Shown: one piece after another, positions 45,695-57,700 of the stretch
Numbering within the stretch: the first letter of the stretch is position 1
Layout of the letters: every line of letters begins with the position of its first letter
Source: Ciona intestinalis
Lineage: Eukaryota; Chordata; Ascidiacea; Phlebobranchia; Cionidae
Reading direction: 5' to 3'
NCBI RefSeq assembly: GCF_000224145.3
Contig: NC_020167.2
Coordinates: forward strand, 3,540,977 to 3,604,976
Length of the DNA: 64,000 nucleotides
Notes under the pieces: generated by a model
Database searches by the model: none
Told to the model about the DNA's origin: nothing
Seen by the model: only the letters and a program-made list of their open reading frames with translations
Position numbers and translations under genes: made by a program

Positions 45695-47092
45695 ACGACT
45701 GAATCAAACACCAATAGAATATATCCTAAATTTGAGTCCTATTACAAAACTCTTAACATAAAAACGAGCAGAAAGGTTTAGTATTCAATAAAACCCAAAT
45801 TTAAAATAATAAACGCTTTGTTTACGTTTTTTAAGCACGTGAAACCAACGATGCTTCCGATAAAGTAAGGCGGAGTCGTCAAGTGCCGCCATGTTTGAGC
45901 ACCATGGACGCCGTTATGTTGATAATGTTTTTCCTGGTTGTTCAGTTTAAAAGATTAATTCCGAAACTACAGAGCAGCCATTGTTCTCTGTCGCTTGTTT
46001 TTTCCAAACTATTCGTGGGGTGGCTGGATAATGTTATTGTTTTATTAAGCGCCGACGATCGATCATATCCGATCGATTTTAGAAATGCCAATATTCGCTC
46101 TTTCTCACGAATTCCTTCTATCGCAAAAAACACAAAATATGACGTCAACTTCAAATCTTCGCTAATAGGACAGGTGGCGTAAGAAATAAGAAAACTGATT
46201 GTGTTTTTCTGAGACTGTGACACATCTCCAAAGGAAACCGAACCTTGGAATGCTCTGTGTATTCAGGCGTTTGTGCTGACTGCGGAGAAACCAACAACCA
46301 ACAACAATCTGTGATTGTATTTCTTACGCTTAAAAAGCCTACCCTTAACCTGCCCTTAACCACATAGGCCTATTACTTCTTAAATGAACATTAGTAGGCC
46401 TATAAGACAGGCAGTTTGGAACTGATATTTGTTTCGAACTTTAATAATGTATGACTTTGTTTGGCTGGCCACACTCATTTTGGATTCCAATTAACGCACT
46501 TTCTTTTTTAGGGCTTGTTCTTTCATATTCATATAAGCCGACTAAGCCAAAGAATTATCATTGATTTTACGTCAACACGGAACACACTGGTTTCGAAAGT
46601 AAAAGATTGATGTGTTGTATTTTGATGGCTATGCTTGTAAAAATGGATGCTATTCAGCCGAAACGACGCTGGTCCAAGGTACACTGTCCAGCGTAAGAAC
46701 GCGGCCCTTGCGTCAGCTCCACAATGGGTTATAATATTTACGCTTTCCGCTAAAACAACACGTTCCTCCAATCTCCATTCACCAATTGGGGAGCGCACGC
46801 AGATGGCCCTCGGTTATAAATAGGGAAGCAAGCATCACAACTGATCTTTCTAGGTACACTGATCGTATAGATAAAGGATTGAAATGGAGGTTACTATTTG
46901 AATTGGGGTTTCTTTTAATAACGTAGATGAATGAACAGCAAACACAGAGACGCACATTATAGAATTTAAGAGAAAATATCAAGAACATTTACTATATAGG
47001 GATCTAATTTTGGGATATTTAAAAATAATTGCAGACGTGTTCTTGTTTTGTTAACTTTCGTATTCCAGCAAAATAACCCCGAAAACGGAGAA
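45695..47092. other. Divergent region NCDN / serotonin receptor
   Basis: Upstream DNA for NCDN (minus) and for the receptor (plus). Overlapping open frames on both strands at 45883-46223 look moderately protein-like, but I match them to nothing. A + strand ATG at 45892 in a GCCGCC context opens a frame of only about 19 codons. Confidence 0.4.
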
Positions 47093-50000
47093 ATGGAGGA
47101 TATCACAGTGAAGAACGAATTTCTTCTAGATACGGTTTTGAATATGAATACCACAGATCCCAATCAAACTTTGGTTGACGACACAAATCAAATTTCTTCA
47201 ATATTCCCAGGTTAGTAACACAATGTACTTCTTTAAACAAAATTTATTGGAAGTGCTGTGCTTTAAAGTGCATAAAAGGCTCGTATATTGTCTAAGTGCG
47301 TTTTATTATATAGTAGGGTGGGGGACGACGGGACACCTGTAGCACCTAATATCCAAATGTCCCGATCGTGTTTTAAACAATGTACAACGGTCTGTGGGAG
47401 TCGTAATGATATGGGCTTATAATTCTTTGAATGTTCTTTGTTTACTACCAAATAGAGCATAAGAATAAATATGTCCCCTCTCCCCCCCACCCTCTATACC
47501 TTGTCACAAATTGACAGACATATAATTGTAACCTGTGACTTGAGTACAATCTACCGACAATAGCAATTTATATTTTGGAAAACATACCACGGCCTACTAG
47601 GGATAGTAGGCCGTGAAACATATTAGGCCGTGAGGGCCGTGAAACATACCTACGGAACATCACTTTAAAATCCTTATTATCTCCGTTTTAATAGAGTCTA
47701 TTGCGTTGGCCATTCTTTTAGCCATTATTATAATTGGGTCAATGTTTGGAAATATACTGGTGGTAATCGCTGTAAGGTCAGAAAGGAATCTGCAGACAAC
47801 AGCGAATTTTCTTATTTGTTCTCTGGCAATCACTGATTTCTTGGTCGCGTGCCTCGTAATGCCGTTTAGTGCTTTATACGAAGTAAGAACTTGTAAAGTC
47901 CACGATTATTTAAGACAAGTATAGACATTATATGGATTCATATGTTTATAGTATATAGCTATATAATATGGTGGGGGAAGATGGGACACCTTTAACACGT
48001 TAATACCCTAATATTCTGATTGTGTTTTAAACAATTAACACTGCTGGTCCATGGCAGTCGTGAAGATATAGTTTTATTATTCTTTGACTGTTTATTTTGT
48101 TTACTACTGAACGGGACGAGAAAATTGAGTTAAAAGGTGTCCCATCTTTCCCAACCCTAGGTATATGGCTGTGTATACATTTATATAAACTATAAATGAT
48201 GCTTGTGTTGACAGTTCAAGTCTTTAAAAAAGCAGTGACATCGTCAATCCGAGTGTACGATGGGCTATTTTGCCGCAGGGAAGTAAATATTTAACTAAAT
48301 TCGATTTTTTAGATATCAGGAACATGGGTTTTTGGAGATATTCTGTGTCAAACCTGGACAGCTATAGACATTGCATGTTGCACTGCTTCAATTTTACACC
48401 TCTGTGCTATTGCATTTGAAAGACACAGGTCAATCACAAGCGCGGTTCGGTATTTTTCTCAGGGAAGGCGCCACACGTAAGTTGTACCAAAAAAGTTACC
48501 ACAAGAAAAATATGTACAGGACAGTGGACAAGGTAGAACACAATAAGAAAAAAAGTATCGAAATATCCTGATCGTTTTTTGAACAATTAACAACGATCTA
48601 TGGGTTCAATAAGGATACGGTTTTATAGTTGTTTGAATGTTCTTTACTACAAATTTGACGACAAAATAGAGTGAAAAGGTGCCCACCTTACTATATGCCG
48701 ACTTATTCAGTCCATGCTGTTTCAAAGCGCCTATTAATTGCTAAACAATAAATATACATTGACACTTTTTGAGCAGGGTTGCTCCGAAGATTGTACTTGT
48801 GTGGGTACTCGCAATATGCATCAGCATTCCACCAATATTAGGTTGGAAACCTTCGTCCCAGCAGCAGACTCAAGTAAACAATGTTACAACAGCTGCATCA
48901 ACGGTCCAACGGTGCGAGGTATTAAATGGTTAAACAAACGTATTTTTAGAGAACAAAAGGGTTCATAATGGTAAGATCAATTTATTCCTGTAGGTTGGTC
49001 ATTACCGAGAGTACACGCTGTATGCCACACTGGGGTCATTTTACATCCCCTTAGCGCTTTTGTTGACGGCCTATGTACGAATATACGTGCGCATTCATCA
49101 GCATATTCGAAGATCGGAATCTAGAACCAGATTAGAATCATTGTCTTCCGAAGATGCGCTTTCGCTTCGATCGAAAAGGTGTCCTCCGGGAAGAATTATA
49201 TGCGAAAGCAGCAGAAATAAAAATCTTGGAAACAAAAAAGAAATGAGGGTCAATGGCAAAAATAAAGTGTCTCAGACAAGCAAATGCGATTTAACCATTA
49301 TAAAGGACAGGACACCAAGCAGAAATTCGAGAAACTATATTGTTGATGATGACTACTTTGTAACCCACCAGAACACCGAAAATCATTCTTTTCCCAAAGA
49401 TCAACCACACCAAGTAGCACTGAATTATTGGGCTAAATCTGCGCGTTTGTGGGACCAGACAACTTCTCAACTGAACAACTTTGACTCCATTTGTAACTAC
49501 AGCAATTTACAAATTGACGATAAGCGAAACCGCAGAATTTCCGAGAGTATTTTACAAATACAAAAGTAAGTGCTTCCCCTAACCTTAATTATGCTAGTTA
49601 GATACGGGTTCATTTATTGTTGTTATTATTTAGTATCTATATAACATCAGGAAAAGATTTATACTTGTTTGGCAAAGTAATATGCTATATATATTTTAAG
49701 CCAACGAAGGCACTACTTGTAATAATGACCATTTCCCGCCAGAATAAAACATGTTACTTTCATTTTTTAGAAAAAACCGGTTGATTAAGCGGTTTTCGGA
49801 AAGTGATGTGTGGCTGGCTAAAAAGATTATGATGTCAAAAGAGATGACGTCATCTTTTTCGCGAAGACGAGCGCAGACGACAGGGGGTAGGGTTCGGTTT
49901 GTCGATCAACGTATTAAACCACACCAGATGACCAAGGGTACCTCAGTTGCACAGGAAAACAAGGGAACGAATGTAGTCAAACGAACTCAAGACACATTGC

Positions 50001-50434
50001 ATTACAAAAGAATGCCAAGTTTTGAAACAGAAACTGAAAATTTACGTGGAATTTTTAAGTGTTGTAAAAAGTACCGTCATTCTGAAAGCCAGAGACGTCT
50101 ACTTAATCAGCGCCGTTCAAGTATAATGCTTGCTCATTCTCTCAGCCTTCGAGCAAAAGTCAAATTGCTGAAAGCGCGTGAGGTTCGAGCAATAAAAACG
50201 CTCGGTACCATAGTTGGAGCATTTGTAATCTGCTGGCTTCCATTCTTTGCTGTCACGCTAGCTGCTGCTTTTTGCAATTGTAAAATGCCTCACACCTTGA
50301 CAAGCATAGTACTGTGGCTTGGTTACTGTAACTCACTGGTTAACCCAATTCTGTACGGTGCCTTTAACCGAGATTTTTATGCTGCTTTCAAGAAATTGTA
50401 CACTACCCATATTTACAAAATTAGGTGTCGCTGA
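47093..50434 (+). CDS. 5-HT1-like serotonin/biogenic amine receptor (6 exons, 615 aa)
   Basis: Rhodopsin-class GPCR. Exons 47093-47210, 47695-47882, 48313-48476, 48777-48918, 48994-49565, 49771-50434. The extracellular N-terminus has NTT and NQT glycosylation sites. TM1 holds the GN motif, TM2 LAITD, TM3 the amine-binding Asp in AIDIACCTASILHLCAIAF, TM4 W with ISIPPILGW, TM6 CWLPFF, and TM7 WLGYCNSLVNPILYGAFNRD. The CCT-SSILHLCAIA pattern of TM3 and WLGY-NSL-NP of TM7 are typical of 5-HT1 receptors (Gi-coupled, cAMP-lowering). The DRY motif reads ERH. The third intracellular loop is about 330 residues and basic, far longer than in human 5-HT1A. Subtype and ligand are not proven. Confidence 0.85.
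47306..47498 (+). mobile_element. TIR MITE
   Basis: TATATAGTAGGGTGGGGGAC to TCCCCCCCACCCTCTATA. Intron 1 of the serotonin receptor. Confidence 0.7.
47588..47652. repeat. Hairpin plus short direct repeats
   Basis: CGGCCTACTA-GGGA-TAGTAGGCCG is a perfect stem with a 4-base loop, followed by GGCCGTGAAACATA repeated. About 45 bases upstream of receptor exon 2. Confidence 0.5.
47961..48160 (+). mobile_element. TIR MITE
   Basis: ATAATATGGTGGGGGAAGAT to GTGTCCCATCTTTCCCAACC. Intron 2 of the serotonin receptor. Confidence 0.7.
48555..48695 (+). mobile_element. MITE, left end lost
   Basis: Starts mid-element at TATCGAAATATCCTGATCG and keeps the right end (GTGCCCACCTTACTATA). Intron 3 of the serotonin receptor. 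Confidence 0.6.
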
Positions 50435-50732
50435 GTATATTTCTTATGCCTTTAACGTTTTCCAACTGTTCAGGAATCGATTATGTACAAACAGGTCATG
50501 ACCAAAAAGTATTCGTTGCGTATAAATATAAATACTCACAATGTAATTATGACATTATTAGCGAATACTAAAGTAGTCAGACATTTTGTGACGTAATATA
50601 GAGGCTAATGAATACATAATCACATGTGAGTAACTGGGAAACTGATAATAAGTTACCTGAATAACTATTTCTGTATGTTATGTGTCAAGTGTTTAGCCTA
50701 GGCGATGTAATGAAAACAACTGAGTAATAATA

Positions 50733-52017
50733 ATGTTTAAATGCACTGAAGAGGATCCGTACTGCAGTCTTACTGCCACTGAATTAGTCGCAGGAAGTCT
50801 AGTTCGAATTTTCTCTGCAGATTTTGAAAATTTTGGTGACGATGTTCTTGTGTTGTGTGTTTTTATTGGAATTTGTATCTTGTCGTGGTAAGTGGCAATA
50901 TCGCAAGATTCGCAACTGTGTGTGCTTTTTAACGTATTTACTAACATTTTGCTCCCAGGTGCCTAACCTATTTTGTGGTTGGTTTTTGTAAAAGGCCCCG
51001 ATTAGCTACGCCCGCAAGAGGTCAGTCGCAATACAGAAATCGACCACCAACTAGGAGAGGAAATCAACTGGACCACCCAGAGGTTCAATTTGAGGAAGCA
51101 GATAATGGACAGCCAGTCGATCCACAAAATCAACCTGCTGTAGTTGACTACAGGTATTTGATCTCCAAATTAAATTGTTTCCTTTGATAAGGTACAGGTT
51201 GCTTATATTTACGATCTGGTTTCGCATTGTGTTTTCAGTATTACGATACTCATATACACACTAACTCCCACGAAATTGCTCCTATCGCAAAATTAATTCT
51301 GGTGAGAATTGAAATTAGATTTAAAATTACTGAATAGAATTAACTGATAAGGGCCACTGGTGACGGGTGGGAACCAGAAGGGGAATTTGATCCCGATTAT
51401 GACGTAAACAATGAAGTAATTATGATGATGATTCAAGATGACGACGACGTCTTAGAGGAAATGTCAGAAGAAGGATCAAACTCTGATGACGAAGACGTTT
51501 TACGACGTATCATCATGGTAGGTTGACTTATCAAAATGGTGTTAGCAGTTGACAATATGTGTGAATTTGCGGGGGTGTAGCGTAAATTATACAGTTCGCA
51601 TGAATTCACATATCGATATAGCCCATTACCGGTATTATACCATGTTCTCGAAATAACTCATGTCTCAACTCGACAGGCTGACACTGACGAAGAAGCTAGG
51701 TCGTACGCAATAAATGGTGTTGATGACGTCACGGAAAACGCGGTTGCAAACGGTGTTGATGACGTCATGGAAAATTCAACAGCAAACGGTGTTAATGACG
51801 TCATGGACAACATGGTACCAAATGTAAGTATGTGCGAGCTCTGGACGCTATTTAGTTGGCTATGAAGTGGACTTTTGGAGAGAATTCGCTCGCAATTGCA
51901 CAGAATGTGCAGGGGTCTTTTTCAGAGAATGTTGACATGGTTAAATGTATGTCTATTTTATTGCAGAACATTTCAAACGAAAATGTTGATGAAGTCGACG
52001 ACCTAGCTGACACTTAA
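50733..52017 (+). CDS. Unrecognised acidic single-pass membrane protein (5 exons, 237 aa)
   Basis: Exons 50733-50887, 50959-51153, 51352-51517, 51677-51823, 51967-52017 join in frame; 237 codons plus stop. I do not recognise the family. The N-terminal 30 residues precede one hydrophobic segment (VLVLCVFIGICILSWCLTYF) followed by basic FCKRPR, which by the positive-inside rule suggests a cytoplasmic C-terminus. The tail is proline/asparagine-rich, then strongly acidic (DDDDVLEEM, SNSDDEDVL), and ends in three tandem copies of ANGVDDVMEN-like repeats. The acceptor of exon 3 lacks a pyrimidine tract, so that boundary is the weakest. AATAAA at 52036-52041 supports a real 3' end. Confidence 0.55.
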
Positions 52018-54710
52018 ATCAAGTACATCGCATAAAATAAACAGAGATCGGTCGTAAACAAACGCTTTCGGTTAAATGCGAGGAATTGAAATGTCGAAAA
52101 CACACGAAAATTGCTATATTTGCGTTTCATTATTGATTAGACACGTTCACATTTATTTATTTCAAAGAAATATCGACCTGATTTTCTAATGGTCCGGATT
52201 AATAAGGATTGAAATTTTGATTCCGACTAATCTATTCGTAGATGGGAGACGAACTAATCTGCTATAATCACTTTGCTTGTATTCCTATTACGAACTGCAC
52301 AGTTACATACAGGGCTCTACATTTCCGAAACCGCAGTGAGCGAATGCTTTCAGTACTATTTGATTACTATTTCGGTGTGACAAGGGTTGTACTTATTGAA
52401 ATTTGGACTGTGTCATCATAAGTTTGATAAGTTAGACTTGTACAGCGAGGTAGTGATCACTCTCACAGTATGTTGCAATGTATCGTTCGAAATATTAAGC
52501 AAAGAAATCTAAAAACGACAGGCAGAATTGACTTGCCGAACCAATTATACGCCTTTAGTAATCAGCAATTGCTCCGCGGTGGAAACGAAGAAAAAGGCAA
52601 TTTTAATGAAGAGAAGCAGTGTGGAATTGCACTGCCTGTTTAGTCTTATGAAGGGTGGTGGGTGGTAATAGATATATAAGGAAGAAGCTGTGTTTAAGCA
52701 TATGCCAGTGTTTACGTTAACGTGGACTGCTTCAAACCAGTGTATTAAATTAGTTATAGTTAAGTAACCTTGTTTGTGCTGTTGGAGTTTTCAAAGTGAG
52801 TAATTCAAATGCGCTTTGGCAATCGTTACGTCGTAAAAGTGTGGGCAGCATATGTGTTATGTTTTACTAAAGGCAGAGCTACGCGTAGTGCCAATCTTGG
52901 CTTGCGTGTTTGTTTGGCTTTTATTTTACATTCGTTTCCTTCTATTGCGTCATTCCAAACATCGACCATTGGGAACCACAGAGGTACTTCAGCCGCTAAC
53001 TTTGTGTGTACCACTATGAAAGCGACTCATTCAACTAAGGATACCATGTCTATTAACTTGATTCGTAGGGCGTGTAATACTTTCATATTCGTTACACCTC
53101 AGTGATTTAAATAGGATACACGTCGTCTAAGCTGTTTCAGTGACGAACTGTAAGGATATACATTCTGTCCTTCCGACCGGGTATAAGGGCCGTTGTGGTT
53201 TCTGGTTTATATCGATTACGACTTATCTTGTCCATTGAAATAGCATCGAATTTCCGCCATCTCCATTTGCAGTGTGTCGCCGCACGTGTACATTTTGTAT
53301 TGTTCATACCGGTACTTGATTAAAAAATGTAAGGCCACGTGGTTATTGGTGAAGAAGCGTTAATTATAGATCTCCTGAAGACGGCATGCCCTCTAGGCGG
53401 ATTGTGTCAACGGCTAAGCAAACCACTAGTATATTAAATACGTTGAAAGTTTGTGCTGCGTTTACCTTTTGACCCAGGATAATCGCTAAACGTGACATTG
53501 TCAAGGCGGGCGATTTCTCCCAAGATCGGCGCCCGGAGCCTTGAAACTTTTCCCTTCACGCTGTGGTAATTCTTCATTGGCAGGTGTTTGCAATCTCGGC
53601 GAGAACGCTTTCATACAAAACTTACATTAAAATGGATTGAAATTAAACGAAATTTTTAGTTCCTAACCCAGAAAACAGTACAGTCGCGTACACATATGTA
53701 CTACGAGGAAAACTTTTTTGCAAAACACAAAAGCTCATTCCTTTAAACTGGCTGCGGTTAGTTTCTAAATTACCAGTTACGTGAAATTGGAAATGGAATG
53801 AATGGTTTATCGATAGTGAGGTAGCAACAGACGTGAGTTCACCACCAACGCTACAACGAGACATCTGTCGCCATAGTTGCGATCAAGTATGACCTCTTTT
53901 GATTACGATTTGGTAACAGATGCACTGAAGCTAAGCACTCTCACAATACCCATTACGTTTTGTGCAGTGTGGCGTGGCGTCTCAGCTTACACGACAGCAA
54001 TTGTTTTGCAGTAGGAGCGTTGTTTTAAAACTTTAACATTAAAAAACGCGCCGTTTCCGACCCGATCTGAACTGTTGATGTGGGGAATGTGTGACATAAT
54101 AGATTAAGTGCAATCAATCATCTTTTTGTAGCAAAGGAGCGATGTTCTGCGCTTTTAAACTTTGATGCGTTGGACTTGCTGTCTTAGCGTGCCGTAGTAA
54201 AGTAGTGCCGCAATTTCATATACATTTGGTAAAAGAAAAACGCGCTGTGTCAGGTGAGGGCGCATAATTTAGTCGATTCAGCTATTTTGTCTACCGATCA
54301 GCTCTGTCATGGTATTGATAATAATAATAATATATGATAGTAGGCTTTAATTTTAGACTACAGTATATATTTCTTGTATTTATAACTGATAACATCTTTT
54401 AACATCTGCTAATTCGAAATGACAAGTCGTTTTGAATCAAGTGGCGCCTATTGTTCTTTAAAATGAGATAAATGACGTATAAAAAAACACATATATAAGT
54501 TATCAGTAACCATAATTAATGGCCCGTTGATAAATGCTGCAACATAGTTACATTTGCAAACGAATTTCTCTTTGTTTATCAGCAGGCACTTGTTTACTTC
54601 GTCAAGCGGACAGTATGTTTACCTAAAATTTATCTTGTTTTTCCTACTTTAATAGAACCTTTTATCCCAGCCCATAATAATAGTAGTCTGTTTAACTTGC
54701 GTGCACTACA
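52018..54710. other. Intergenic region without supported gene
   Basis: 2.7 kb with no convincing coding exon. The 98-codon frame at 52809 lacks splice or homology support. It probably contains upstream regulatory DNA of the transporter gene. Confidence 0.5.
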
Positions 54711-57700
54711 ATGGAAGGTAATCCACACGACTTTCTGGCCCGCAACGATCACCATGGTGACGGTGTACAGGAGCACACAAATCTATTGGACGAGGTGGGT
54801 TTTTCAGTTTTATGGCACATAAAATCCTTTGTCATTTGTGCGCATAACCAGATTAAAGCTCGTCAGATTGAGCACCGGCAGTACAGAGAGGTTCTACTAA
54901 AACAGTCATTTCGATTTAAGGGGCGGCGCCTTTGTTGTTGCGCGATTGCTCAGGTTATCTACTAAAAATAGTTAAAAAAAGTCCTTTTTTGTTTGAAACT
55001 TGTTTTCGTGAAAACTGAGAAACTCCAGTTGCCCAAATATGGACATGACGCATTGCAGTTTTAACGTATATAGGGACATAATGCAATGCGAATTTAAGGT
55101 CATATTATTTATCTCCCGGTTCATAATTTGGCCGATATTGTAACACTAACGCTACAGGGCGGTTTATATGAATAACCGGTCTTTTGTACCTATGTGTAGG
55201 TATTGTTCGCTTTTGTTATGCGCCTGACATTTTCACTCTTCTTGCGGGTTTTTGCTAAATCTGTTTTCGTCTCCCCTAAAGAGATAAACAGTTAAAACCG
55301 TCTTAAATTTCGATGAGAAAACGCGCTGACCCATTTCGACGACAGCTGATGCTGAAGGGCACTTCAGAGTGTTTTGTTGTACCACTGATTCCTCTTTCTT
55401 GTAGCAGCACATCAGTACAGCAACAGCGGATTCTGTTTAAGCGCAGATTTAGTTTTTAACAACATCGCGCTTAAATCTGCATGTAGATGTTTTATTTTAA
55501 CTAGAATGGTTTCGCTTACAGCAAAATTGTAATAGCTTTTGTCAAACTGACTACTGCGTTTTGTAATTCCTGCGATTATAATTACTTTTGCTGGACATTT
55601 GAAAGGTAAAAGAATAACTATCTATCGTGGTTTAGTCACACCTAGTCTTTGTTTTCTATTGCAGTGTGACTCAGAAATGACAACACCGCCAAGCGTCGGT
55701 TCGTTATCACTTCCTCCTAACAGCAATACGGAGGAGGATGACACCAGCAAAGCTGTATCTCAAGATTCCGAATCTATTGCTCCCATCCCGCGTGAAAAAT
55801 GGACTCGGAAAATGGATTTTATCCTTTCTGTCGCCGGAGGTTTCGTTGGCCTTGGAAATGTATGGCGTTTCCCATACCTGTGTTATAAAAACGGCGGAGG
55901 TAAGTTAAAGTTTTATGGAATATTAAAACGAGAGCTTCATTTGACAAGTTGCGGCAGTGACTCATCGTTTGTAAGGCTATTAACAGACTTTAACTATATG
56001 TGTCATTGGTGTACTTTTCCACTTCACTGCAAAAGGGGGGTCGTTGACAGCTTGATAAATGGCAGACGTGTTTACAAACTGTACCTCACGTAGGCGCGTT
56101 CCTGATCCCGTATGTCATTTTCCTTGTGTTGGGCGGAATCCCGATTTTCTTTCTCGAAGTTGCGCTTGGTCAGTACATGAGTGAAGGCGGGGTGACGAGT
56201 TGGCGACTCGTTCCAATAGGAACCGGTGAGTTGATGTCCTTTTTCCATTTGACTGCCCGGTTAGTTAGTGCGGGCAATGTACTGTTTTCTGTGTTTCGCA
56301 TTTACAATGCATTCTTGCTCTGAATGTTTTACATCTGAAGAAGATTCTTTTGGGTCGTGTCACAACACGCCCATCTGATCGAGTGGAATTAGCACGTATA
56401 ACTTCTGTGTCTTTGTTTCCCTATTCACCATCTATGTAGACCTTCCCTGTTTTGTTTTTAGTTTTAGTTTTTCAAACGGTGTTCAGAACAGCCCTAATAG
56501 AAAGTTTTCTACAATTACCGATCAAGTCAACTTGTATCCAGTTAACTCATTGTGCTTCGTGAATGGCATGCCCGTAGATTTGTTACGTGGTTGACCTCGG
56601 CAGACAGGCGGGTTCATGCATGAACGAGCATCATTCCTGACCCTCTATAGGCCTAAGAATTTCACCAGTTAAAGTGATTATGTTCCAGGTATTGGCTACG
56701 CCTCGATGGTGATCGTAACGTTGCTCAACATATACTACATTGTTATCCTTGCCTGGGCCTTCTTCTATCTATTCCAAAGCTTCACGTCGGAGCTTCCGTG
56801 GGGCAAGTGCGGGCAGTATTGGAACACGCCTTGCTGCGTGGCCACTTACTCAAAATCGCTAAACCGAACACTGAACGCCTCCATCGCTGGCAACCTCAGC
56901 AGTACAGTCTCTCCCTTCCTCACCACTGTGCCCGATACCTACAACGCTACCCTCTGCAACGGAACGCGAACGTCTCCAGAGACCGAATACTGGGAGTCAG
57001 TTCACGCCTAAATCATAATTTCTTTTACAATCAATGTTGTTTGCTCTTAGACTAACACTTGATGCGCTAACTCGCCCGCTATATATATGTTGTCATTCGC
57101 TGACGTTTAGCGCCACGAACGCCGTTAGTCAATACAAAGAATAAACATGCATGCTCAGTAATCAACACCACGTTCACACGCCATTACACATACACAACAT
57201 ACCTATCGACAATAATTATCAACGTAAAACTTCTCCATTAAATTAAAGACCTGCAAAAGCGTCCCCATCCCCATCGCCTGGAAAATATCGCATTAGATTG
57301 ATCATTCTCCAAATCTCTAATCTCTACTACAATAATTTGCCGTAGTTGCTAAATCGCCAAAACTTCTATTTAATTGCATGATCAACTCGTTTTAATTTAA
57401 CGCAATTACCGCCGAAATAACACCGCTACATCGCAGTAGAATAAACAACCCGCGTCCCCATTAAAGTTTAAACGCAATCGCTTAATCTTCGCTGTTGCTA
57501 ACCGGGTACACGGTAATAATTCGGCCCCATCTTACCCCAAAAGTGGAAACCCCGACCCCTCGAAATAATTGGAATACCACCGGACACTGATATTGCGCTT
57601 TGTGCGCCCAACACTGGAAACAACTGGCCGCGCGGTACAAAGGCCATCGGCATTGGTGGCCGTAGTTATCGCGCGGCTTTCGTCGTGGGAGCGCATTACC

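Noticed and set aside
45883..46223. Overlapping open frames on both strands, 93-99 codons, between NCDN and the receptor
   Set aside because: Neither has a recognisable domain or convincing splice partners, and the + strand ATG in best context gives only a short frame.
52809..53105. 98-codon open frame in the intergenic region
   Set aside because: No domain, no homologue I know and no adjoining splice context; expected by chance in 2.7 kb.
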